This document shows, piece by piece, positions 7,833 to 14,085 of a stretch of 21,274 nt of DNA. The notes under the pieces were generated by a model, which was not told where the DNA came from, searched no databases, and was given only the letters and a program-made list of their open reading frames with translations. Made by a program: the position numbers and the translations under genes. How positions within the stretch are numbered: position 1 is the first letter of the stretch; every line of letters begins with the position of its first letter. The DNA comes from Pseudomonadota bacterium (lineage in GTDB: Bacteria; Pseudomonadota; Gammaproteobacteria; Halothiobacillales; Halothiobacillaceae), in the NCBI GenBank assembly GCA_021795795.1, contig JAJYPA010000086.1:1-21274 (forward strand). The letters run 5' to 3'.

Positions 7833-8797
7833 AGATCAATGATCAATCTCTGGAATATGTCACTCTCACTTCCCCACCGCCAGCAAAGCGGCGTGGTCGC
7901 CCGCCTAAGAACGATGCTCCGAAAGCCCCTGTCGAATCCGAAGATACTGTCGCCGACGAGATTACTGCGACCGTTGACCCGCGCAATAAACTTAACGATC
8001 TTACCGCTCGAGAGTGGATTCCCGAAACCGTTTCGGTCTGGAATCAGCGCGGGCTTGGCGCAGGCCATCCCGACGCGCAAATTGAACGCCAACATCCTGC
8101 GCCATTTTCATTTACTGATGTAGGACGTCTTATTCGCTTCTTCACCAAGAGGGGCCATACGGTACTTGACCCCTTTGTAGGAGTTGGCTCGACCTTGAAG
8201 GCTTGTGCAATCGATGGGCGGCTCGGCATCGGGATCGAGTTGAATCCAGAGTTCGTAGAACTGTCTCGCAAACGGATCGCTACGGAGGTCCGCGACCTGT
8301 TCTCGACCGTGGATGGTCAGTGCATCCTTGAAGGTGACGCCCGTGACTATCTGCCAACGATTCCGGACGAGAGTGTGGATTTTGTCGTCACCAGCCCGCC
8401 TTATTGGTCGATCCTTAAGAAGGAGGACCACAAGGTGCGCCAAGAGCGCCTTGTGAAGGGGCTCGCCAAGGACTATGGAACGGATGCTCGCGACCTTGCC
8501 AAAATCGAGCGTTACGACGACTTCCTGCGTGAACTGACGAATATCTTCGGCGAGTGCACCCGTGTGCTTAAACGAGGGCGCTATATGGCCATCGTCGTCA
8601 GCGATTTCCGGGATAAGTCAAAATACATCATGTTCCACGCCGATTTGGCGCACGCGCTTGAGTCCCGCGGACTCGAAATGCGCGGCCTAAAAGTCCTGTA
8701 TCAGCGTCACAAGAAGGTATTTCCCTACGGGTATCCATATTCCTACGTCCCCAACATTCACAACCAATACATCCTGATTTTGCAGAAACCGAAATGA
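7829..8797 (+). CDS. DNA methyltransferase 1 (N4-cytosine/N6-adenine family) with AT-hook
   Basis: 322 residues. It has a motif X-like block QHPAPFSFTDVGRLIRFFTK (about 88-107), the S-adenosylmethionine motif I DPFVGVGST (114-122) followed by GIELNPEF, and the catalytic motif IV TSPPYW (188-193). The order X-I-IV is the gamma-like arrangement. An S/TPPY catalytic motif occurs in both N4-cytosine and N6-adenine enzymes, so the modified base is not settled. The N-terminus carries RRGRPPK (21-27), an AT-hook-like minor-groove element. It transfers a methyl group to one strand of the restriction target, protecting host DNA. The start overlaps the stop of the MerR-like gene, and its own stop overlaps the start of methyltransferase 2, so the three are made as a coupled set. 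Confidence 0.85.
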   Translation: MKINDQSLEYVTLTSPPPAKRRGRPPKNDAPKAPVESEDTVADEITATVDPRNKLNDLTAREWIPETVSVWNQRGLGAGHPDAQIERQHPAPFSFTDVGRLIRFFTKRGHTVLDPFVGVGSTLKACAIDGRLGIGIELNPEFVELSRKRIATEVRDLFSTVDGQCILEGDARDYLPTIPDESVDFVVTSPPYWSILKKEDHKVRQERLVKGLAKDYGTDARDLAKIERYDDFLRELTNIFGECTRVLKRGRYMAIVVSDFRDKSKYIMFHADLAHALESRGLEMRGLKVLYQRHKKVFPYGYPYSYVPNIHNQYILILQKPK

Positions 8798-9570
8798 TGT
8801 CCGACTCACGCATCATTCATGGCGACTGCATTGAGGGCATGGCCGCCCTCAGCGCCGGATCATTTAACTTGATCATTGCTGACCCGCCCTATAACCTGAA
8901 TAAGGACTTTGGACCGTGGAAGGAAACCGAGCGTAAGGCTGAGTGGAGGGATTGGATGCGGACGTGGCTTGAGGAAGCTGGCCGCCTACTTTCTGATGAG
9001 GGCAACATCTTCGTCTATGGCATCCACCATCACATGTGTTGGGTCCAGTGCATGATGCTGGAGATGGGTCTGATCTATCGCCGCCAGATCATTTGGCACT
9101 ATGAGAACGGCTTTGCCGGATATGGCAAACGTACCCTCAATGCCACCTACGAGCCATTGTTGTGGTTCTCCAAGACGAACCACTACATCTACACGCCTAT
9201 CCGCGAACCATACAAAAGTCAGGAACGCCTGAAACATAAGATAGTCAAGAATGGCAAGGTGTGGGAGCCCAATCCCGAGGGCCGTATGGCCGGGGACATC
9301 TGGTCATTTCCCACGCTTGCCGGCCGCCGCTTCCGCGACGAGAAGGTTGATCACCCGACCCAAAAACCACTCTCGATCTCCCGTAGGATCGTCAAGCATT
9401 TCTCTAATCCCGGTGACATGGTTCTGGTGCCGTTCGCAGGCAGCGGAAGTGAGTGCGTCGCCGCAGTAATGGAGGGTAGGGGATACCTCGGTTTTGAGTT
9501 GAATCCCGTTTACGTTGATATAGCGCGCGAACGCATTGTTCGCGCGCTAGATGCTGATAGTTCCGCGTAG
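8794..9570 (+). CDS. DNA methyltransferase 2 (beta-class, N6-adenine type)
   Basis: 258 residues. It has IIHGDCIEGM at the N-terminus, catalytic motif IV ADPPY (29-33), a region with YEPLLWFSK (119-127) typical of adenine methyltransferases, HPTQKP (187-192) before the S-adenosylmethionine-binding motif I, here VPFAGSGSE (212-220), then GFELNPVYVDIARERI. The order IV-target recognition-X-I defines the beta class. Motif I has V where many relatives have D, a variant also known in active enzymes. DPPY points to N6-adenine. The gene starts in an ATGATG that overlaps the previous stop. Two methyltransferases with different motif order in one operon suit an asymmetric recognition site needing one enzyme for each strand. 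The gene ends 10 bases from the end of the convergent ferredoxin-nuclease gene. Confidence 0.88.
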   Translation: MMSDSRIIHGDCIEGMAALSAGSFNLIIADPPYNLNKDFGPWKETERKAEWRDWMRTWLEEAGRLLSDEGNIFVYGIHHHMCWVQCMMLEMGLIYRRQIIWHYENGFAGYGKRTLNATYEPLLWFSKTNHYIYTPIREPYKSQERLKHKIVKNGKVWEPNPEGRMAGDIWSFPTLAGRRFRDEKVDHPTQKPLSISRRIVKHFSNPGDMVLVPFAGSGSECVAAVMEGRGYLGFELNPVYVDIARERIVRALDADSSA

Positions 9571-9580
9571 ACGATTTTTA

Positions 9581-10609
9581 CTACTTTGCTGGTCTGAACG
9601 CACCGGGGTAAGGCTCCGTCAATTTTGCATCCTCAAGGCCAAGGCAATCAGCAAGGTCGATTGTTCCTTCACCAATGGTGAAGGCGTCGCCATCGAAGCC
9701 ATTAAGCCTTGCGCAATTCCACAGCAACGCGACAAGCGCACCGATCGTGATAGTGCGGCAGCGTAATCCAAGCACTTTCTCGATGTCGCGGATCACCTGG
9801 TAATATTCCGAACGTATATTTGGAAATGATAAAATGATGCTGATAGGGTCAATTCCATCGACCGCATAACCATAGCGCGAATGAAGCACTGCCACGTCTT
9901 CAAGCAGCGCGCGCGGAGATTCCAATACGTCCGCGCCGGTTTCAATCTCTGCCACGAACGGTCTGTCCCTGCGAGAGAAGCCAACAGCGTCGATACGCAT
10001 GTTGGTATCCCCGGGCCGCCGCGTGCGGGCGTTCAGTCCGACTTCGTTGAGGAGATTCCTAACCAGGAGGGTTGTTCGGGAGTCAACAAGCTCCGTCACG
10101 GAGGCCGGGAGATTAGAAGCTGCGGGTGCATCTAACCTTGAAATCCGCCCGCTACGTCTCACTTCCGGGTGCTTGCCGCTTGCCTGCCCCATGGAGACGA
10201 GCTTATCAGGGTCCGTCGTCTCAACTCTGGCGATTTGGCCATCGGCTAGGCTGATGGCGCCATAGGGGCATCGGCTGATGCACAATCCGCATCCCATGCA
10301 ATCGTTCGCCACGACAACGGCAGCGGAGTTATCACCATTCCAGCGGATTGCCCCCGTCGGGCAGACATCACGACTAGGGTTTCCGGGGAATGCGTCGAGT
10401 GCCCCGAACAGAGCTAGCTCGCTGTCGTCCTTTTCCATGCAGGGTGCGTTACCGCATCCGAGGCAGGTTCCAACTCCAGCACGCCCGCCTGCCAGCGTGA
10501 CCAGCGTGCGCTGCCCACTCTCATAATGCACGTCCGTTATGTCAGCACCATAGTGCCGAGCAAACGTCCCCGCTGCCCGTCGACTTTTGTGCATAACAAA
10601 ATCAGACAT
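9581..10609 (-). CDS. Ferredoxin (two 4Fe-4S) domain fused to nuclease-like domain
   Basis: 342 residues. Cysteines form two cluster motifs: C49-x2-C52-x4-C57 with C83-Pro, and C104-x2-C107-x2-C110-x3-C114-Pro, the pattern of a two-cluster bacterial ferredoxin with a 25-residue insertion in the first motif. Residues about 170-300 look like a PD-(D/E)xK-type fold: a helix with LLVRNLLNEVGL, then NMRIDAVGF (D207), a strand RPFVAEIET (E221, E223) and a helix ending LHSRYGYAVDGI. The usual Lys is replaced by Glu, as in some type II restriction enzymes. No radical-SAM motif or membrane segment is seen. The start overlaps the end of the restriction enzyme gene by eight bases (ATGTCTGA), implying coupled translation and joint action. 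I do not recognise a named family. It could be a redox-gated nuclease subunit, a DNA-binding or sensing partner, or a cluster-stabilised specificity subunit. Confidence 0.8.
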   Translation of the reverse strand: MSDFVMHKSRRAAGTFARHYGADITDVHYESGQRTLVTLAGGRAGVGTCLGCGNAPCMEKDDSELALFGALDAFPGNPSRDVCPTGAIRWNGDNSAAVVVANDCMGCGLCISRCPYGAISLADGQIARVETTDPDKLVSMGQASGKHPEVRRSGRISRLDAPAASNLPASVTELVDSRTTLLVRNLLNEVGLNARTRRPGDTNMRIDAVGFSRRDRPFVAEIETGADVLESPRALLEDVAVLHSRYGYAVDGIDPISIILSFPNIRSEYYQVIRDIEKVLGLRCRTITIGALVALLWNCARLNGFDGDAFTIGEGTIDLADCLGLEDAKLTEPYPGAFRPAK

Positions 10610-12317
10610 TCAAGAATCCCCGAAGCTGGCTGAGTTGTACGGCATCAATAGTCACATCATCGCGTATGGCGCGTAACACGAGGTAAGCAAGGGTGGTCAG
10701 GTCAATCACCCCTAGACGTAGCTTAAAGGCTTTGAACACATCGTCGATTAGGTTCGACATGTCGCCGCGCTCATTAGGAAGGCGGTTGCCGACAATGAGG
10801 CTCGCCAGTTCCGGGCGCGTCGCCAACCCACCCCGAGAGAGTAAGATCACTTTATTTTCGAGTGCCTGCCGGACAGCCTTGGTGGACAGCACAATTTCCT
10901 CGGTCGGCGATTTGATCTCCACCGGAAGGGCATAACCATCGACCATCACATAGGCATCCCACCGCTGGTAATTCACGCCAGCCCGCGAATGGTTGCTATC
11001 GAACCCGAGGATTTGAAACATGTGCGTCACCAGTGGGTAGAACACGGTTTGGGTGTCCCACGCATGGTTTTCTGCGAATGCCTCCGCTGCGAGCTCGATC
11101 TTATCGTATCCCTTTAAGAAATCGATCAATTCTGTTCGCAATGCATCAGGGCCGCCCACGCTAATTCGCTCCGCCGTGACCATGACTGGAGGTACGTACA
11201 GGTGCGAATGGTCGTCGCGCCCATCCGACTCTACCGCTACTGCTACTGCCGCCCGACCTGCTCCCTCATCCAATAGTGTGGTCTGTGTACGTGCTGGGAA
11301 AACGACGGCAATTTCGCTGAGAGAAAGGGTCTGGAACGGTGAAAACAGCAAGTTACGCCCATCACTGCCCAACCGCTCGAATGTTGGTGCCGCTATTGCT
11401 TCCGCCTCTGAGATGCGCTCCTCGACTGGCGCGATATCAAACCCTGATCGTTCTAGCATCCGAAAGTGCGCCACGACGGCGAGTGCTTTGCGATCTTCCG
11501 ATGCGAGCCGCGCTACATCATCGACGCGCAGATCGACGCTGCCGTTGACCCGCTCTGCCAGTGCCTGGCCCTTGTCGGTCAGATAGAGTGTTTCATATTT
11601 GCGGCCATCCCTGAATCTCGCCCGTCCCCGCGTGCTCCATCCTAAATCCCGCAGCAGGGCAATCGGCCACCTCGTGTAGTTCTTCAAAGTGTTGACCTGA
11701 ATTTTCCGCGCACGCGAAACAGCCGCCACAGCGTCCTTGATATGCGTCGCGCTCGTGCGCACTGCTTCAATTTTGGCTGCCACCGTGTCCAGATTATTCT
11801 GGCCGCGATCGGTGGCCGCGCTCAACGGCCCGACAATCATTTCGTCACGTGACAGGTGGCCGTTACAAGCCGCCATTACACGTAGGATGAAGGCGAAAGG
11901 CCGAAGGTCAAAATCGCCCCTCACCGTGAGGATAGGCGTGGGGTAAACGATTCCCAAAACGCACTCTTCGAGCAGTGGCTTAAAATCTCGTCCGGCCGCA
12001 ACTACCTGCTCGCCAAGCAGTGTGAATGTGAAATTCAACGCGCTTTGCGGGGTAGGATGGAGCCATCCCAGCGCGCGGAAAAGTTCCGCATACATTTTTA
12101 ATTGGTTGTAAAGCCGGTCACGGCTGCGATCCGCCCGAGTCGATCGTGCCACTGCTTGCTCGCCCATGTAGCCGGATGATGTTGCCAAATTAGCGGCGAC
12201 TACCGCAGCAACGATGTCATCGAGGCCAACGGTGCGCCCGTTCAGACGTTCGAACGCCGCGCCGTAGACGCTTACGAAATTTTCGATGGTGGACGCGGGA
12301 TTGGGAAACCGCAACAC
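10602..12317 (-). CDS. AlwI-like type II restriction endonuclease
   Basis: 571 residues when started at GTG 12317, one base after the XRE stop, with AAAGG six bases upstream. A longer frame to 12455 would put its first 46 residues over the XRE gene and is rejected. The N-terminal half is helical with winged-helix-like segments (YETLYLTDKGQALAERV, about 241-257) typical of DNA-binding parts of AlwI/BstNBI-type enzymes. The C-terminal catalytic block reads QRWDAYVMVDGYALPVEIKS: D454, E467 and K469 form the PD-(D/E)xK site, followed by Q484-A-x-E in a helix. The enzyme should cut unmethylated foreign DNA. Enzymes of the AlwI family recognise short asymmetric sites (GGATC, GAGTC) and cut outside them, matching the two methyltransferases. 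The actual target here is unknown. The family call rests on pattern memory; membership of PD-(D/E)xK is firmer. Confidence 0.72.
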   Translation of the reverse strand: MLRFPNPASTIENFVSVYGAAFERLNGRTVGLDDIVAAVVAANLATSSGYMGEQAVARSTRADRSRDRLYNQLKMYAELFRALGWLHPTPQSALNFTFTLLGEQVVAAGRDFKPLLEECVLGIVYPTPILTVRGDFDLRPFAFILRVMAACNGHLSRDEMIVGPLSAATDRGQNNLDTVAAKIEAVRTSATHIKDAVAAVSRARKIQVNTLKNYTRWPIALLRDLGWSTRGRARFRDGRKYETLYLTDKGQALAERVNGSVDLRVDDVARLASEDRKALAVVAHFRMLERSGFDIAPVEERISEAEAIAAPTFERLGSDGRNLLFSPFQTLSLSEIAVVFPARTQTTLLDEGAGRAAVAVAVESDGRDDHSHLYVPPVMVTAERISVGGPDALRTELIDFLKGYDKIELAAEAFAENHAWDTQTVFYPLVTHMFQILGFDSNHSRAGVNYQRWDAYVMVDGYALPVEIKSPTEEIVLSTKAVRQALENKVILLSRGGLATRPELASLIVGNRLPNERGDMSNLIDDVFKAFKLRLGVIDLTTLAYLVLRAIRDDVTIDAVQLSQLRGFLNV

Positions 12318-12318
12318 G

Positions 12319-12564
12319 TTATGCCTTTGGTCCTTTGGTCGAATAGGAGAAGAGTTCGGCCAAGGTGACACCAAGACCTTTAGCAATCTTTTCGATGACA
12401 GTGAGAGTCGGGTTGCGCTCGCCGCGCTCGACACCTCCAATGTAACTGCGGTCAAGCCCGGAACGGTCTGCCAGTTCTTCTTGAGTCAGGCCGACGGCCG
12501 TTCGCGCCTTGCGGACAGCCTCCCCGAACCTGTTAGATTTTTGCTTTTCACCCATCATTTTCAT
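12319..12564 (-). CDS. XRE-family helix-turn-helix regulator (controller-like)
   Basis: 81 residues from ATG 12564 (beginning MKMMGEKQK). The sequence GEAVRKARTAVGLTQEELAD, then RSGLDRSYIGGVERGERNPT and LTVIEKIAKGLGVTLAELF is a classic five-helix Cro/C1-type DNA-binding domain, with the LTQEELA helix and the SYIGGVERG recognition helix. The size and position at the head of the restriction enzyme operon match C-proteins, which delay nuclease expression until methylation is established. In-frame codons upstream (to 12735) would add residues absent from this family and are doubtful; the true start could still be one of several nearby ATGs. Three GCAAT repeats lie upstream. The restriction gene starts one base after its stop. 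Confidence 0.82.
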   Translation of the reverse strand: MKMMGEKQKSNRFGEAVRKARTAVGLTQEELADRSGLDRSYIGGVERGERNPTLTVIEKIAKGLGVTLAELFSYSTKGPKA

Positions 12565-12610
12565 GATCGTCGCCTGCAAGAGGACTTTGCGTCCACGGAC
12601 GATCAGTACC

Positions 12611-12646
12611 ATTGCGTGTTCCCCTATTGCATTTGCACCATATTGC
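12611..12646 (-). promoter_or_regulatory. Direct GCAAT repeats upstream of the XRE regulator
   Basis: On the minus strand GCAAT occurs at 12646-12642, 12630-12626 and 12615-12611, with 16- and 15-base periods, about one and a half helix turns, 47-82 bases ahead of the XRE start. Such spacing suggests an operator for the regulator itself. No convincing -35/-10 pair was found nearby. Confidence 0.25.
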
Positions 12647-12749
12647 CTATCTACAAATTGACTTGCATTCGTGGGAGCGAAAGACGCTGTCTGACGGAAG
12701 CAGGCGGATAGCCCCAGGCCGGCCGCACCGCCCATCCCCTTTTTGGCTG

Positions 12750-12757
12750 GCTATACC
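12750..12757 (+). promoter_or_regulatory. GCTATACC box upstream of traF
   Basis: GCTATACC ends 33 bases before the traF ATG. The match with the traG copy extends to the 12-mer GCTGGCTATACC, and traF and traG also share AAGGATT-type sequence nearer the start codon. This suggests that the two genes share one control signal. Confidence 0.5.
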
Positions 12758-12790
12758 CGGGCAGGAACTTGCAAAAGGATTTGCTCTGGC

Positions 12791-13465
12791 ATGCGGAAGC
12801 CCGCCCTTTCCACCGTATTCATCGGCGCGACGGCCATGGTCACCTTACCCTTGGCCACCCTCTTCGCCATTGGGCGTGTAGAACACTGGTCGCTCAACAT
12901 CACGACCTGTATGCCCATCGGCTTCTACCAGCGCGGCCCGAAGCCCTTGCACCTGAAAGACGGCGACCGGGTGTATTTCTGCCCGCCCGTCCATGAGCGC
13001 CTGCCGATGTCCTTCACCGGCCCATCCGCCATGGTGGATGCCACCCCAAAAGGGGACAACCCGGCTTTGTACGAGGCCATCACCGGACTCTGGCTGGAGC
13101 ACGCACCCCATGGCAAGTGGACCTGCGCTGAACAGCTCATGCCCTTCGCCAAGATCGTCGTAGCAACAGCGGGCCAGACCGTGGAAATCACCCGCAAAGG
13201 CGTCATCGCCAACGGTCACCTGCTTCCCAACAGCCGGATCGTGACCCGGGTGGACGGTATCCCGGTCATCCACCTGCCCATCGGCACGAAGCTCACCATC
13301 CCCAAGGGCTATTTCTGGGATTACGCCCCAGGCACCTTTGCCTACACCAGCGCCTACTACGGACCGGTGCCGGCGAAAAACATCCTGGGCGGCCTGCAAC
13401 CGGCCCTGGTGATCCCGGGAAGTCAGTATTGGTACACCGACAAGATCCGGAAGGAGAAACCATGA
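12791..13465 (+). CDS. traF: TraF conjugative pilin-processing peptidase (S26 family)
   Basis: 224 residues from ATG 12791, with AAAAGGA upstream; the longer frame from TTG 12743 crosses the GCTATACC box and is rejected. An N-terminal membrane anchor (about 8-28) is followed by NITTCMPIGFYQRG, aligned with the catalytic box of TraF/signal peptidases, then GDRVYFCPP, and the lysine block FAKIVVATAGQTVEI (K121), NGHLLPNSR and the C-terminal GYFWDYAPG. In RP4 TraF a serine in the first box and a lysine form the catalytic dyad that trims and cyclises TrbC prepilin in the inner membrane. Here the serine position is Cys40. The stop overlaps the start of the transglycosylase gene (ATGA). The family call is secure; activity with cysteine is not. 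Confidence 0.88.
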   Translation: MRKPALSTVFIGATAMVTLPLATLFAIGRVEHWSLNITTCMPIGFYQRGPKPLHLKDGDRVYFCPPVHERLPMSFTGPSAMVDATPKGDNPALYEAITGLWLEHAPHGKWTCAEQLMPFAKIVVATAGQTVEITRKGVIANGHLLPNSRIVTRVDGIPVIHLPIGTKLTIPKGYFWDYAPGTFAYTSAYYGPVPAKNILGGLQPALVIPGSQYWYTDKIRKEKP

Positions 13466-14085
13466 TCCTGCCCGCCCTCATCCAGCACTGCGCCCCGCAA
13501 GTTGCCCCGGCCACCATGACGGCCGTCGTCCGCGTCGAATCCGGAGGTAATCCGCTCGCCATGTGGAACAACACCACCCGGAGCCTGGTGATTCCAGACA
13601 ACCGGCAGCAGGCCATCGCCTATCTGCGCCGGGCCATGGCCAGCGGGCAGCGGGTGGACGTGGGCCTCGCCCAGGTGGACACGGAGAACTTCGCGGCCTT
13701 CGGATTGACGCCGGCTACGGCCTTCGATGCCTGCACCAATCTCCGGGCGGGTGCGCAGATCCTCGCAACGGCGTATCGCCAGGCAGCGGCCACCTTCGGC
13801 CCCGGGCAAACCGCGCTGTATCACGCCTTTGAAGCGTACAACTCCGGGCGATTGTGGGGCGATGGCGTCTATGCCCGGCGTATATTGGCCGCCTCCGGCC
13901 ATCCGTTTCCCTTGGGTGTAGGGGGTGCGTCACCCTTCTCTGGCCAAAGCCACGGCCGGGCCTACCGGGTGGAAACCGTGCAATGGGACTCCCATCACAC
14001 CCGGTCAACGCCTAAACCGGTGCGCCTTGCCTATGTGCTGACCTGGGGCCCCATCACGCGGACGCCTTCCCCTGCAGCCCCTTGA
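13462..14085 (+). CDS. VirB1-like lytic transglycosylase
   Basis: 207 residues from ATG 13462, with AAGGAG just upstream and overlap with the traF stop. The lysozyme-like fold shows LPALIQHCAPQVAPATMTAV, then VVRVESGGNPLAMWNN with the catalytic Glu26, DVGLAQVDTENFAAF, TNLRAGAQIL and a late YNSGR motif, in the order of SLT/VirB1 enzymes. It cleaves peptidoglycan so that the type IV secretion channel can cross the wall. Residues after about 160 are a Ser/Pro-rich tail, as in VirB1. No convincing cleavable signal peptide is seen, so export may use another route. Its last 32 bases overlap the end of traG, which lies on the other strand, so the two transcripts collide. Confidence 0.85.
   Translation: MILPALIQHCAPQVAPATMTAVVRVESGGNPLAMWNNTTRSLVIPDNRQQAIAYLRRAMASGQRVDVGLAQVDTENFAAFGLTPATAFDACTNLRAGAQILATAYRQAAATFGPGQTALYHAFEAYNSGRLWGDGVYARRILAASGHPFPLGVGGASPFSGQSHGRAYRVETVQWDSHHTRSTPKPVRLAYVLTWGPITRTPSPAAP

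Larger units (their letters stand above)
7594..12720. mobile_element. Restriction-modification cargo module adjoining the dead ssb
   Basis: Six genes in two convergent operons differ in function, and by eye in base composition and codon use, from the GC-rich transfer genes on both sides. The left edge falls right after the ssb relic and the right edge lies between the XRE regulator (12564) and the GCTATACC box of traF (12750). No transposase, integrase or terminal repeat belongs to it, so entry was probably by recombination. The borders are approximate. Confidence 0.6.

Noticed and set aside
12318..12455. N-terminal extension of the restriction enzyme to a start at 12455
   Set aside because: It lies fully inside the XRE gene, and GTG 12317 with AAAGG upstream sits one base after the XRE stop.
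12704..12742. Reading AAPPIPF as the lost C-terminal tip of ssb at the right edge of the cargo
   Set aside because: The acidic residues before IPF are missing, there is no stop after it, and a short Pro-rich match is expected by chance in GC-rich DNA.
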